A stretch of 27,095 bases of DNA from an uncultured Colwellia sp. (GCA_913020705.1 CAJWBY010000044.1:1-27095); one strand, 5' to 3'. Counted from the stretch's first letter, positions 17,079 to 25,647 are shown. The notes: generated by a model not told the origin, from the letters alone. Numbers and translations are program-made.

Positions 17079-18086
17079 CTATATTTTCCGTCGTAAACTG
17101 TACGTTAAAGTGATCAAAGACAGCATTAGGCATGCTGCAACAACGTTATGACTCACTGCGACTGATAGCGGCAGAGAAAACCATATATTGCTAATTCCCA
17201 ATAATATTTGACAGCTTAGAATAAATGCTAAGCTTTTAGAGGCATTTTTGAAAAATGCAGATTGTGATTTTCGATACACCATGAGTGCTAACCAAAATAA
17301 ATAAATCCCTGTAACTATCGCACCGATACGATGCACGACATGTATGGTTACGCGAGAAGCATGAGATAAATGGCCATACTCGTAAGTTTCTTTTTCCGGA
17401 GGGATCAAGTCAAATGAATCTTCAAACGTAAGCTCTTCTTGCCACCCAGCTTGACAGATAGGTAACTCGGTGCACACTAATGCGGCATAATTTGATGATG
17501 TCCATCCACCTAAACCTATTTGTGCCGTCAATATAACAATACCAATTAAACCATATCTTCCATATTTCTTAAGGGCAAAGTCACCACCGGGCACCCTAAA
17601 ATCAGATAAACGAAGATAGAGCACGAACAACAGACTTAATGTTGTAAAGCCACCCAGTAAGTGACCCATGACAACAATAGGCATCAGTTTCATTGTAACT
17701 GTCCACATGCCTAATGCAGCCTGGAAGATAACCACGGCAAGTATCAACATGGGAAGCCGTAATGGTGTTCCTTGATCACGCGATTTAAATGATAAAAATG
17801 CGATAGCTAGAATCAATAAACCTAAAGCACCAGCAAAATAACGATGGATCATTTCATTCCATGCTTTCTGCGGTTCAACTTTTCGTTCTGGGAACGCTTG
17901 TTCAGCTTTAATAATTTGTTCTGCGGTTTCTGGTACGTCAATTAATCCATAGCAACCAGGCCAATCAGGGCAACCTAAACCTGCATGTGTTAAACGAGTA
18001 TAAGCACCTAAACTCACCACAATTAGCGCTAATAAAATGCTAATTAAAACCAAGGTACGGATGCGATTGTTAGCACTGCTTTTCAT
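17079..18086 (-). CDS. ctaA: Heme A synthase (CtaA/COX15)
   Basis: 335 residues with eight predicted membrane helices in two four-helix halves. Oxidises the heme O methyl group to a formyl group, giving heme A. Visible: [19 protein letters not shown] and the second Cys pair CTELPIC, plus conserved histidines in [32 protein letters not shown] and SHNVVAACL for the two hemes. The ATG at 18086 starts one base after the upstream stop and has AAGGA nine bases ahead; a TTG at 18095 is less likely. It lies between the Sco-like gene and cyoE in the oxidase-assembly operon. Confidence 0.95.
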   Translation of the reverse strand: MKSSANNRIRTLVLISILLALIVVSLGAYTRLTHAGLGCPDWPGCYGLIDVPETAEQIIKAEQAFPERKVEPQKAWNEMIHRYFAGALGLLILAIAFLSFKSRDQGTPLRLPMLILAVVIFQAALGMWTVTMKLMPIVVMGHLLGGFTTLSLLFVLYLRLSDFRVPGGDFALKKYGRYGLIGIVILTAQIGLGGWTSSNYAALVCTELPICQAGWQEELTFEDSFDLIPPEKETYEYGHLSHASRVTIHVVHRIGAIVTGIYLFWLALMVYRKSQSAFFKNASKSLAFILSCQILLGISNIWFSLPLSVAVSHNVVAACLMLSLITLTYSLRRKI

Positions 18087-18087
18087 C

Positions 18088-18648
18088 TTAGCCAATCCTT
18101 GAATACTTAAGTAACTTCTTCATATCAGCAAGAATTTCTTTACCAAACATTGCTTGAGCATCATCATCAACTGGCGGTTTATGAGATAAAATTACATTAC
18201 CTAAAGGATCAACAACCAAAACTTGTGGTTGTGGCAAATAATTAGTTAGTAGACTTGGTGTGGCGATAATAGTCCAGCTGTTGTCAGTTAACCTTTCGGT
18301 TTGTTGAGGTGATAAAGTATCTGGAGAAAGCGCCACACGTTTTACTCTTGGTCTTTCTCGACCTAAAGCGATATAAGAGTTATTAACACTTAAGAGAGTT
18401 TGTTCACAATGCGTATCACAATGCTTCGGGAGGCTATAAATAACTAACCATGTTTCTTGCAGAGCTGTTTGTTCAAGACCTAGCTTTTGTAAGGTGAGTT
18501 CATTTTCGACTAAAGTACCTTTATTGGTTACGCCATAATCAAGCCAATTTTGAGTCAGTGCTAATTTTGCTAACACGATAGGAAGCACGAAAGCTCCTAT
18601 TACCATAAGCATACTTCGACGTGATTTTTTCTGTGACACTTCACTCAT
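18088..18648 (-). CDS. Sco-like membrane-anchored protein of the oxidase operon
   Basis: 186 residues. One N-terminal helix (about 13-32) after a basic RRS segment anchors a periplasmic domain. Cys77 and Cys81 in LPKHCDTHCEQTLL form a CxxxC, the same spacing as the copper-binding pair of Sco1, and QVLVVDPLGNVILSH mimics the Sco core strand, but the third ligand His in the Sco 'DHS' position is not evident. In Pseudomonas and Shewanella oxidase clusters a protein at the same position is usually left as hypothetical or 'cytochrome oxidase associated'. It is probably a divergent thioredoxin-fold assembly factor; copper binding is inference. It precedes ctaA by one base. Confidence 0.78.
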   Translation of the reverse strand: MSEVSQKKSRRSMLMVIGAFVLPIVLAKLALTQNWLDYGVTNKGTLVENELTLQKLGLEQTALQETWLVIYSLPKHCDTHCEQTLLSVNNSYIALGRERPRVKRVALSPDTLSPQQTERLTDNSWTIIATPSLLTNYLPQPQVLVVDPLGNVILSHKPPVDDDAQAMFGKEILADMKKLLKYSRIG

Positions 18649-18688
18649 ACTTCTACACCTTATTATTTTTTTTATTTAGTGGCTTTAA

Positions 18689-19408
18689 CTATTCTTCACT
18701 ATTTCTACTAAATTTAATTGACGCAAATATCATCAATAAGATCCAAGCAAGCGCTAAACTGAACCATTGAAATGCGTAAGCACGATGTTTTTCGGGAGGC
18801 ATAACAATCGGCTGCCAATTTTTTTCATAGCCAACACTCTCTGTTTTATCTAAGTAAACGACAAAGGGCAATAGTTGACGTGAAATTAATGTAGAAAATT
18901 TATCTATTTCTATTTGTTGAACACGTAATGGCCACTCTTTTTTGACCAGTACTTGCTCCATTAACATGATACCTTTTTCAATTTTACGTACATGTCCTGA
19001 TAGTTGATATTTTCCTGTAATCGTTTGAACATTCGGCATTTCTTGTCGACTAATTGAACCTAAAATCCAACCTAAATTGACTAAGACGTCATGCTCTCCA
19101 CTAATAAAGACTTGATAAACTCGATAACCTAATTGGCCTTTATTCGTTTGATTATCTAATAAAAATAATATTTCATTATCAAACTCACCATTCATGGTTA
19201 TGGGTAAATCGTTAATTTCATTTGTCTCTGATAGGACTTTTTCAAGTGACAATGCTTGAGTTTGACTTAATTGAGCAATAGTTTCGATGCGTTGCTCTTT
19301 TTGTAAAGCGCGATCATTTTGCCAAAATCCGAGTTTTACTAATCCAGAAAAAACGAGTAGGGTAAATATCAACCAAGGTAGGCGAATGTTTGATATAAAA
19401 TTTTTCAA
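18689..19408 (-). CDS. SURF1 family cytochrome oxidase assembly protein
   Basis: 239 residues with the SURF1 layout: an N-terminal helix (about 10-27), a periplasmic domain and a C-terminal helix (about 213-231). Conserved patterns are KLGFWQNDRALQKEQR near the N-terminus, VLVNLGWILG mid-domain, and HRAYAFQWFSLALAWILL at the end. SURF1 helps place heme a into subunit I. The start is TTG at 19408: upstream in frame there is a stop after five codons and no ATG occurs before the helix, and AAGGA lies nine to ten bases ahead. First gene of the surf1-sco1 operon; a good promoter lies at 19441-19469. Confidence 0.92.
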   Translation of the reverse strand: MKNFISNIRLPWLIFTLLVFSGLVKLGFWQNDRALQKEQRIETIAQLSQTQALSLEKVLSETNEINDLPITMNGEFDNEILFLLDNQTNKGQLGYRVYQVFISGEHDVLVNLGWILGSISRQEMPNVQTITGKYQLSGHVRKIEKGIMLMEQVLVKKEWPLRVQQIEIDKFSTLISRQLLPFVVYLDKTESVGYEKNWQPIVMPPEKHRAYAFQWFSLALAWILLMIFASIKFSRNSEE

Positions 19409-19426
19409 ACAGTTAATTCCTTAATA

Positions 19427-19462
19427 ATACCAATCAGAGTAATATATTAACCCGCTTGGTAT
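19427..19462. repeat. Inverted ATACCAA/TTGGTAT pair
   Basis: ATACCAA (19427-19433) and TTGGTAT (19456-19462) flank 22 bases and cover the surf1 promoter core. A related half, AATACCAAT, occurs at about 689-697 after yceH. Similar TAATACCAAT elements are scattered through Alteromonadales genomes, as far as I recall, so this is probably a short dispersed repeat rather than a specific operator. Confidence 0.45.
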
Positions 19463-19469
19463 AGTTCAA
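19441..19469 (-). promoter_or_regulatory. Sigma-70-type promoter for the surf1 operon
   Basis: On the minus strand TTGAAC (19469-19464) is followed after exactly 17 bases by TATATT (19446-19441). The surf1 TTG lies about 33 bases past the -10. Five of six -10 bases match the consensus. Confidence 0.6.
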
Positions 19470-19499
19470 TATGAACATTACAACATAGGAAATTTTTAG

Positions 19500-19715
19500 A
19501 TGGTAGTTGCGGTAAAAGTAATAATTGTAGGCTGTTTACTCTTTATGGTATTCAGCTTGTTTCAAGCATTAATAGTACTCAATAAAAATGATCCAAATAA
19601 ACCGTCAATGTCTAAATTTATTGGCCGACGAGTTATGATTTCAGCCTTTGTCATTATTCTTATGTTAGTCGCTATTTTAACCGGCGTTATAACACCAAAC
19701 CCACGACCATTTTAA
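19500..19715 (+). CDS. Twin transmembrane protein, DUF2909 type
   Basis: 71 residues with two helices, about 2-26 and 46-66, separated by a conserved polar turn (LNKNDPNKPSMSKFIGRRV). Proteins of this family sit between coxC and surf1 in many gammaproteobacterial oxidase clusters, and this one does too, although it is transcribed opposite to both neighbours. AGGA lies about nine bases ahead of the ATG. It may be a small accessory of oxidase assembly; no function is established. Confidence 0.82.
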   Translation: MVVAVKVIIVGCLLFMVFSLFQALIVLNKNDPNKPSMSKFIGRRVMISAFVIILMLVAILTGVITPNPRPF

Positions 19716-19736
19716 TCTAATCCATATGGTAAAATG

Positions 19737-19765
19737 TTGTAGGTGAGATTAATTCCCACCTACAA
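19737..19765. terminator. Hairpin between DUF2909 gene and coxC
   Basis: Perfect 9-bp stem TTGTAGGTG (19737-19745) / CACCTACAA (19757-19765) with an 11-base loop. It starts about 12 bases beyond the coxC stop on the minus strand and is followed there by CATTTTA, and 21 bases beyond the DUF2909 gene on the plus strand. Likely ends the coxBA-ctaG-coxC transcript and may work both ways. Confidence 0.6.
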
Positions 19766-19777
19766 TTGTATTGATGT

Positions 19778-20662
19778 TTAAACGATATATACAAATACAA
19801 ACAGTATTACCCAAACCACATCAACAAAATGCCAATACCAACTTGCCGCTTCAAAAGCAAAAGCATTTGTCGGCGTAAAGTGGCCTTTTAATACTCTCAA
19901 GAATACAGCAATCAACATGATTGTACCCAAGGTAACGTGCATTCCGTGAAAGCCCGTTAACATGTAAAAAGTTGAACCGTAAATTCCACTTGTTAAGTAC
20001 AATTTCATTTCATCAGAATAACCGTGCATGTATTCTACAACTTGCAAGAATAAGAAAACAACACCTAATAAAATAGTTAAACCTAACCAAATTTTAAGCA
20101 TTTTACGATTATCTTTTTCTAAAGCCGAATGTGCCAAATGCGCTGTAATTGAAGACGTTAATAGCAAAATGGTATTAATTAGTGGTAAACCATACCAGCC
20201 CATCTTCGTTGTTTCTGTACCATCTGGTGTAACTAATAGCGGCCAGCTCGCAACAAATTCCGGCCATAAAACTGCACCCGTCATTGCATTATTATCAGCC
20301 CCACCCAACCAAGGTACTGATAACGTTCTGGCATAAAATAAAGCACCAAAAAACGCGGCAAAGAACATCACTTCCGAAAAAATAAACCAACTCATTCCTT
20401 GGCGAAATGAATTGTCCATTTGATGGCTATACTTGCCCGACATCGATTCATTAATAACATTACTGAACCAGCCATAAAGCATATAGATTACTAAACAAAC
20501 ACCGGCAAGTAAGATGTAACCACCAAAACCGCCTTCAGCGCTATTAAGTGTCGATACATAGTTTCCTGCGCCAACCGCAATTAAAAATAGCGCCACTGCA
20601 CCTACAATCGGCCAATGACTTTGCGATGGTACGTAATAACTTTCATATTCTTTTGTTGTCAT
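19778..20662 (-). CDS. coxC: Cytochrome c oxidase subunit III
   Basis: 294 residues, seven membrane helices, structural core subunit of the heme-copper oxidase. Clear family segments: SQSHWPIVGAVALFLIAVG, the FSEVMFFAAFFGALFYAR helix with the conserved Glu, FYMLTGFHGMHVTLGTIML and the terminal SWYWHFVDVVWVILFVFVY. The ATG at 20662 with GGGGAA just before it is preferred over an earlier frame start at 20680. Last gene of the structural operon, 52 bases after ctaG. Confidence 0.96.
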   Translation of the reverse strand: MTTKEYESYYVPSQSHWPIVGAVALFLIAVGAGNYVSTLNSAEGGFGGYILLAGVCLVIYMLYGWFSNVINESMSGKYSHQMDNSFRQGMSWFIFSEVMFFAAFFGALFYARTLSVPWLGGADNNAMTGAVLWPEFVASWPLLVTPDGTETTKMGWYGLPLINTILLLTSSITAHLAHSALEKDNRKMLKIWLGLTILLGVVFLFLQVVEYMHGYSDEMKLYLTSGIYGSTFYMLTGFHGMHVTLGTIMLIAVFLRVLKGHFTPTNAFAFEAASWYWHFVDVVWVILFVFVYIV

Positions 20663-20714
20663 TATTATTCCCCTAAACAAATACCGTTACACATAAAGTG
20701 TTCGGATTGAATTG

Positions 20715-21293
20715 TTAAGATTCCACTTTTCCGGTTACGTCGTACAAAGTGTAAGACAACGTTATAGTTGTTATATCTTCAGATAGCTCTGGGTCAACAT
20801 AAAACTGTAACGCCATTTCTACTTCTTCATTCGCTTTTAGTGGCTGCTGCGTAAAACAAAAACATTCAATTTTTTGAAAATACGCTGCGGCTAAACCAGG
20901 TGACACTGACGGTACTGCTTGACCAATAATGTCGCGTGTGGATTCATTTTTAGCATAAAATTTTACAAGTTTCATTTCACCGGGATGAACTTTTATTTCA
21001 CGGACCATCGGTTCAAACTTCCAAGGTATTCCTTGAGCCGATCGACTTATGAACTGCACTGTTACAACTCTTTGAGTATCTATTTTCTCTACATTATAAA
21101 CAGCAGCAGTTGTTGACGTTTTTCCGTTCAAACCAGTAATATCACAAAAAACATCATATAAAGGGACTAGCGCAAAACCAAAGCCAAACATTCCAAAGAC
21201 AATTAGCATCAGTTTTTTAACGACCTTACTATTCTGATTCGTCGCAGAGCCATCTTTGTTATTGGAATTTTGCAATTCGTCACCTTTATTCAT
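20715..21293 (-). CDS. ctaG: Cytochrome c oxidase assembly protein CtaG/Cox11
   Basis: 192 residues. Single N-terminal helix (about 25-45) and a periplasmic immunoglobulin-like domain containing KIECFCFTQQPL, the CxC copper motif of Cox11, and a PSVSPGLAAAYFQ segment before it. It inserts copper to form the CuB site of subunit I, and sits between coxA and coxC as in most alpha- and gammaproteobacterial caa3/aa3 operons. The first 20 residues are unusually rich in Asn, Ser and Lys. Confidence 0.95.
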   Translation of the reverse strand: MNKGDELQNSNNKDGSATNQNSKVVKKLMLIVFGMFGFGFALVPLYDVFCDITGLNGKTSTTAAVYNVEKIDTQRVVTVQFISRSAQGIPWKFEPMVREIKVHPGEMKLVKFYAKNESTRDIIGQAVPSVSPGLAAAYFQKIECFCFTQQPLKANEEVEMALQFYVDPELSEDITTITLSYTLYDVTGKVES

Positions 21294-21304
21294 GATTTAT
21301 TAAC

Positions 21305-22900
21305 CTAATCTTCGATTTTCGGTGGTGTTGAAAACGTATGGTACGGAGCAGGACTTGGAACTGTCCACTCTAAACCTTCAGCACCATCCCAAGGCTTAGC
21401 AGATGCTTTTTCACCGCCTCTAATACATTTAATCACTACCGCTAAGAATATTAATTGCGACAGACCAAATGCAAAACCACCGATACTCACCCACTTGTTG
21501 AAGTCAGCAAACTGCAACGCATAATCAGGAATACGACGAGGCATGCCCGCTAATCCTAAAAAGTGCATTGGGAAAAACAGTAGATTCACAGAGATAAGTG
21601 AACACCAAAAGTGCCATTTTGCTAGCGACTCGTTATACATATGACCGGTCCATTTAGGTAGCCAAAAATAGGCTCCAGCATAAATCGAGAATAACGACCC
21701 AGTTACTAATACATAATGAAAATGAGCAACAACAAAGTAAGTATCATGATATTGAAAATCAACAGGTGTTAACGCCAACATCAAGCCAGAGAAGCCACCA
21801 ATCGTAAATAAAATAACGAAAGCGATAGAAAATAACATCGGTGTTTCAAAGCTCATTGAACCACGCCACATTGTTGCTACCCAGTTAAAGACTTTCACAC
21901 CAGTAGGTACCGCAATCAACATAGTACAATACATAAAGAACAGTTCGCCAAACAATGGCATACCTGTTGTGAACATATGATGTGCCCAAACAATAAAAGA
22001 CAATATTGCTATTGATGCCGTTGCATAAACCATAGAGCTGTAGCCAAATAATTGCTTACGGGCAAAAGCTGGAATGATTGTTGAAACAATACCAAAGGCT
22101 GGCAAAATCATGATGTAAACTTCGGGATGACCAAAGAACCAGAAAATATGCTGGAACAATACTGGATCACCACCACCGGCTGCATCAAAGAAGCTGGTAC
22201 CAAAATAGGTATCAGTTAACAACATGGTTACGACACCTGCGAGGACGGGCATGACAGCAATTAATAAATAGGCCGTGATGAAAAATGTCCACACAAACAA
22301 TGGCATTTTCATGTAAGTCATACCTGGAGCACGCATGTTCATAATGGTAACAACGATATTTATCGCGCCCATTATGGATGAGATACCCATAATATGAACA
22401 GCAAATACAAAAAATGCTGTACTACCATTTGAATAAGTTGTTGAGAGTGGAGCGTAGAATGTCCAACCAAAATTTGGCGCACCTGACTCCATAAAGAATG
22501 AAGACAAAAGAATCGCAAAAGCAAAAGGTAAAATCCAGAAGCTCCAGTTATTCATACGTGGTAGTGCCATATCAGGAGCACCAACCATCATTGGTATCAT
22601 CCAATTCGCAAAACCAGTAAAAGCAGGCATAATCGCACCAAATACCATGATCAAACCATGTACGGTAGTTAGCTGATTAAAAAAGTCAGGATCAACGATT
22701 TGTAATCCAGGTTGAAATAACTCTGCTCGAATAACCATGGCTAAAGCGCCACCAGTTAAAAGCATAATAAAAGCAAACCATAAGTACAATGTGCCTATAT
22801 CTTTATGGTTTGTAGTGTACAACCAACGCTTCATGCCTTTCATTTTATGGTCGCCATGATGTTCGTCGTGCGATTCTTGTTCTATAACGTCTGTAGTCAT
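21305..22900 (-). CDS. coxA: Cytochrome c oxidase subunit I (A1-type heme-copper)
   Basis: 531 residues, twelve membrane helices, the proton-pumping catalytic subunit holding heme a and the heme a3/CuB centre. Seen: TTVHGLIMVFG (heme a His), FWFFGHPEVYIMILPAFG with the CuB His, the His-Tyr cross-link pair and the D-channel Glu (HPEVY, marking the A1 class), WAHHMFTTGMP (two CuB His) and VVAHFHYVLVTG (heme a3/heme a His). AGGAGG lies about seven bases ahead of the ATG, one of the strongest ribosome sites in the window. Immediately follows coxB (11 bases). Confidence 0.97.
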   Translation of the reverse strand: MTTDVIEQESHDEHHGDHKMKGMKRWLYTTNHKDIGTLYLWFAFIMLLTGGALAMVIRAELFQPGLQIVDPDFFNQLTTVHGLIMVFGAIMPAFTGFANWMIPMMVGAPDMALPRMNNWSFWILPFAFAILLSSFFMESGAPNFGWTFYAPLSTTYSNGSTAFFVFAVHIMGISSIMGAINIVVTIMNMRAPGMTYMKMPLFVWTFFITAYLLIAVMPVLAGVVTMLLTDTYFGTSFFDAAGGGDPVLFQHIFWFFGHPEVYIMILPAFGIVSTIIPAFARKQLFGYSSMVYATASIAILSFIVWAHHMFTTGMPLFGELFFMYCTMLIAVPTGVKVFNWVATMWRGSMSFETPMLFSIAFVILFTIGGFSGLMLALTPVDFQYHDTYFVVAHFHYVLVTGSLFSIYAGAYFWLPKWTGHMYNESLAKWHFWCSLISVNLLFFPMHFLGLAGMPRRIPDYALQFADFNKWVSIGGFAFGLSQLIFLAVVIKCIRGGEKASAKPWDGAEGLEWTVPSPAPYHTFSTPPKIED

Positions 22901-22911
22901 TTTATATCCTC

Positions 22912-24453
22912 CTACTTCGCACTAGCAGCAACAGCTGCAGGTTGTACTAAATCACCCGTATTATTACCCCAAGCATTACGCTCATAGGTTACAACTGCGG
23001 CTATTTCGGTTTTAGTTAACTGGGTACCAAAAGCAGCCATCGAAGGATTTTTCTTACTTCCGTTAACAACCATATCTATATGAACTGCAACATCACCTAA
23101 AGCAATGGCGCTACCTTTCAGTGCAGGAAATGCAGGAGGTAACCCGGTACCAGCAGGCTGATGACATGCTACACATGCTCTCATATAAACTTTCTCACCC
23201 ATTGCCATTAATTCATCTTCAGTATATGTTTTTGATAAATCTTCTGGTGGGGCTTCAGCAACAACTTCAGTCGTATTTTCAGACGTTGCTGTAGTTCCAA
23301 CCTCATCGTTTCCTGAGCCTTGAACAGCAGTTTTAACATCAGACGCTTGTACTGCATCTCCGGTATTGTTACCCCAAGCATTTCGCTCGTATGTAACAAC
23401 GGCAGCAATTTGTTTCATACTTAATTGCTTGCCATAACCTTGCATACCTGTACCAGCTTTACCGCTAAATACTATTTGAATATGAGTTGCTATATCACCC
23501 TTTGCGACAGAACTACCTTTAAGGGCAGGAAATGCCGGTGGTAAACCAGCACCAGAAACTTGATGACATGCAGCACAATAAGCAACATAGGTGGTTTCAC
23601 CTAGTTCCATTAGCTCATCCATTGAAACTTCGGCTGTAAGCGATGCTTTTTCAGCTTCTGCGGCTTGCGCATTCATTTTATGCTGTTCATCAAGCCAAGC
23701 TGAATAATCAGCTTCAGACAAAACTTCAACAACTATCGGCATAAAACCATGATCTTTGCCACAAAGCTCAGCACATTGGCCTCTATAAATTCCCGGCTCA
23801 TCAACTTTTGTCCAAGCTTCATTAATAAATCCAGGGTTAGCATCTTGCTTAACAGCAAAAGCAGGTACCCACCAAGCATGGATAACATCATCGGATGTGA
23901 TCAAAAAGCGTACTTTTTTATTAACAGGAATGACAAGATGCTTATCAACTTCAAGTAAGTAATTATCGCCTTTTACAGCTGTTTCACCATTTTGATTTTC
24001 ATATTGTTCACGAGGTGTTGAGAGTACAGAATAAAACTCAATATCTTGGTCAAAATATTTATAGTGCCATTTCCATTGAGAGCCTGTGACTTGAATAGTA
24101 ATGTCAGAGTTGTCGTTATTTTCCATCTCAATTAATGTTTTTGTTGCCGGAACAGCCATGGCGATAAGAATGACTATGGGAATTGCTGTCCAGAGAATTT
24201 CTACTTTTGTACTTTCATGAAAATCAGCGGCTTTTGCCCCTTTAGATTTCCGATGAAAAGCCATCGACCAAAACATAGCACCAAAAACAACTACGCCAAT
24301 TGCTATACATATATACATTGCTAGCATATGTAAGTCGTAAACATCTCGACTTACTTCAGTTACACCTTTGGTCAGATTTAATTCCATATCTGCCCAAGCT
24401 GAACTGGAAAGAATACTTCCCAATGACAGCCAACCTAGGTTACGTCTTTTCAC
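22912..24453 (-). CDS. coxB: Cytochrome c oxidase subunit II with two fused cytochrome c domains
   Basis: 513 residues, roughly 100 longer than the usual single-heme caa3 subunit II. Signal peptide 1-21, two membrane helices (about 41-63 and 85-105), then the CuA domain with ligands His192, Cys227, Glu229, Cys231, His235 and Met238 (RGQCAELCGKDHGFMP). Two c-type heme domains follow: CAACH (Cys293-His297) with Met337, and CVACH (Cys427-His431) with Met472; both end in VVTYERNAWGNNTGD, so they are a tandem duplication, joined by an Ala/Thr/Glu-rich linker (about 370-412). The enzyme is thus predicted to take electrons through two covalent hemes to CuA. The start is GTG at 24453 with AAGGAG seven bases upstream. 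Confidence 0.95.
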   Translation of the reverse strand: MKRRNLGWLSLGSILSSSAWADMELNLTKGVTEVSRDVYDLHMLAMYICIAIGVVVFGAMFWSMAFHRKSKGAKAADFHESTKVEILWTAIPIVILIAMAVPATKTLIEMENNDNSDITIQVTGSQWKWHYKYFDQDIEFYSVLSTPREQYENQNGETAVKGDNYLLEVDKHLVIPVNKKVRFLITSDDVIHAWWVPAFAVKQDANPGFINEAWTKVDEPGIYRGQCAELCGKDHGFMPIVVEVLSEADYSAWLDEQHKMNAQAAEAEKASLTAEVSMDELMELGETTYVAYCAACHQVSGAGLPPAFPALKGSSVAKGDIATHIQIVFSGKAGTGMQGYGKQLSMKQIAAVVTYERNAWGNNTGDAVQASDVKTAVQGSGNDEVGTTATSENTTEVVAEAPPEDLSKTYTEDELMAMGEKVYMRACVACHQPAGTGLPPAFPALKGSAIALGDVAVHIDMVVNGSKKNPSMAAFGTQLTKTEIAAVVTYERNAWGNNTGDLVQPAAVAASAK

Positions 24454-24782
24454 ACGACATCTCCTTCACCCTATTAAATTTCAAACTAAATACCTAGGAC
24501 AAAAAACATCCTTAGTACGGATTATTATTATTTACTTTTGTTACATTTTTTTTATTGTTTTGTTAGCAATTTTATTATCAACTGTTAGTGTCGAAAATAT
24601 CGCCTTATTATTATATTTGTACACTTTCCAAACTAGAATTACCCAAAAGTTGATCTGGGTCAATTTAAAAATCATGCTAATTCAAAATAAAAACCAACAA
24701 AAACAATAGAGTATCAACTCTAATATATACAAAGGTCTAATAACAAAGGGCTGTAGACATTGTTCTAAAAACAATCAGTTAA

Positions 24783-24800
24783 CAACGAAATGTTTCGTTG
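24783..24800. repeat. 18-bp palindrome CAACGAAA-TG-TTTCGTTG
   Basis: Two perfect 8-base arms with a 2-base centre. Neither strand has a U-tract after it, so it is a better candidate for a protein-binding site than a terminator. The regulator is unknown. Confidence 0.5.
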
Positions 24801-24859
24801 CCAATTAGAGGTTCGGTTAATTTTTAAACAGAAAAAGATAAAGTCGCTTGAAATAAGCT

Positions 24860-24878
24860 GATAATGAGAATTGTTATT
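24860..24878. promoter_or_regulatory. Fur-box-like site
   Basis: GATAATGAGAATTGTTATT matches 15 of 19 positions of the classic Fur consensus. On the plus strand it is followed by AAGGAAAGG and ATG of a 7-codon frame; on the minus strand an ATTATA/TATAAT element overlaps it. The nearest real gene it could control is coxB, about 400 bases away. See the findings. Confidence 0.55.
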
Positions 24879-24920
24879 ATAAAAAGGAAAGGTTTGTATG
24901 AGAAACGAACGAATGAAGTG

Positions 24921-24959
24921 AAAAGCAAACTTTAGCACATTTAAAGCGATAAAGTTTGC
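24921..24959 (-). terminator. lexA: lexA rho-independent terminator
   Basis: On the minus strand GCAAACTTTA and TAAAGTTTGC form a perfect 10-bp stem (24959-24950 and 24934-24925) with a 15-base loop, followed by TTTT. It begins 17 bases after the lexA stop. Confidence 0.8.
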
Positions 24960-24976
24960 GAATAATATTGGCTAAA

Positions 24977-25600
24977 TCACATCCAGTCAGCAGCGCGAAT
25001 TACGCCAACAGCAAGCCCTTCAATATTAAATTCTTGCGCAGCTAAATCGACTTTAATCGGCGAAAAATCATCGTTTTCAGCATGTAAATAAACAATATTA
25101 CCTTCACGCTTATAGCGCTTAACGGTTACGTCTTCTTCAACACGCGCCACAATTACTTGACCATTTTGCACATCAGTTGTTTGATGAACCGCTAATAAAT
25201 CGCCATCGAGTATGCCGATATCTTTCATACTTTCGCCATTAACTCTCAGAAGATAGTCAGCTGCAGGATGAAATAATGAACCATCAACTTTATAATGCTC
25301 TTCAACATGTTCTTGTGCAAGGATAGGTTCTCCTGCAGCGACACGTCCAATGAGGGGTAAACCCTCATGCTCGATAAATTCTTCAGCTAAACGAATACCA
25401 CGAGATGTACCCGGAAGCATTTCAATATAGCCCTTTTTTGCGAGTGCTTTTAAATGCTCTTCAGCGGCATTAGCTGACTTGAAGCCAAAAAAGGTCGCTA
25501 TTTCAGCGCGTGTAGGTGGCATACCAGTTTCTGAAATATTATCTTTAATCAAATCAAAAACTTGTTGTTGGCGAGGTGTTAATGGTTTTAGCTCAGTCAC
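24977..25600 (-). CDS. lexA: SOS response repressor LexA
   Basis: 207 residues. N-terminal winged helix (about 1-65: [43 protein letters not shown]) and a C-terminal self-cleaving domain. The cleavage site is Ala89-Gly90 in GRVAAGEPI, with catalytic Ser124 (VNGESMKD) and Lys161 ([11 protein letters not shown]). The start codon is GTG at 25600, with AGG about nine bases upstream. Two LexA boxes at 25611-25626 and 25632-25647 show autoregulation. No dinF follows; the gene is transcribed alone and ends at a hairpin. Confidence 0.98.
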   Translation of the reverse strand: MTELKPLTPRQQQVFDLIKDNISETGMPPTRAEIATFFGFKSANAAEEHLKALAKKGYIEMLPGTSRGIRLAEEFIEHEGLPLIGRVAAGEPILAQEHVEEHYKVDGSLFHPAADYLLRVNGESMKDIGILDGDLLAVHQTTDVQNGQVIVARVEEDVTVKRYKREGNIVYLHAENDDFSPIKVDLAAQEFNIEGLAVGVIRAADWM

Positions 25601-25610
25601 TATAATTTAC

Positions 25611-25626
25611 CTGTATTTTTGCACAG
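25611..25626. promoter_or_regulatory. LexA box 1
   Basis: CTGTATTTTTGCACAG is a full match to CTGT-N8-ACAG. It ends 10 bases before the lexA GTG and its edge overlaps the AGG ribosome site on the minus strand. Confidence 0.9.
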
Positions 25627-25631
25627 CAATA

Positions 25632-25647
25632 CTGACATTGTATACAG
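25632..25647. promoter_or_regulatory. LexA box 2
   Basis: CTGACATTGTATACAG matches CTGT-N8-ACAG in seven of eight fixed positions. It lies 21 bases (two helical turns) from box 1, the same spacing as the tandem boxes of E. coli lexA, and covers the -10 of the promoter. Confidence 0.82.

Larger units (their letters stand above)
24454..24976. other. Gene-free region between coxB and lexA
   Basis: 523 bases, very AT-rich, no credible gene. It holds, from coxB outward: the coxB ribosome site, a perfect TATAAT on the minus strand at 24610-24615 without a good -35, an ATTGTT/AACAAT dyad (24759-24775), a palindrome (24783-24800), an orphan Fur-like box (24860-24878) followed on the plus strand by AAGGAAAGG and a 7-codon reading frame ending at 24921, and the lexA terminator. 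An open frame on the plus strand (24368-24709) is mostly antisense to coxB and of odd composition. Confidence 0.6.

Noticed and set aside
24493..24514. CTAGGA...TCCTTAG imperfect hairpin in the coxB leader
   Set aside because: A bulged 6-7 bp dyad with no U-tract after it and no upstream coding region; not strong enough for an attenuator call.
24368..24709. 113-residue open frame on the plus strand opposite the start of coxB
   Set aside because: It is mostly antisense to coxB, has no ribosome site and its composition is that of AT-rich noncoding DNA.
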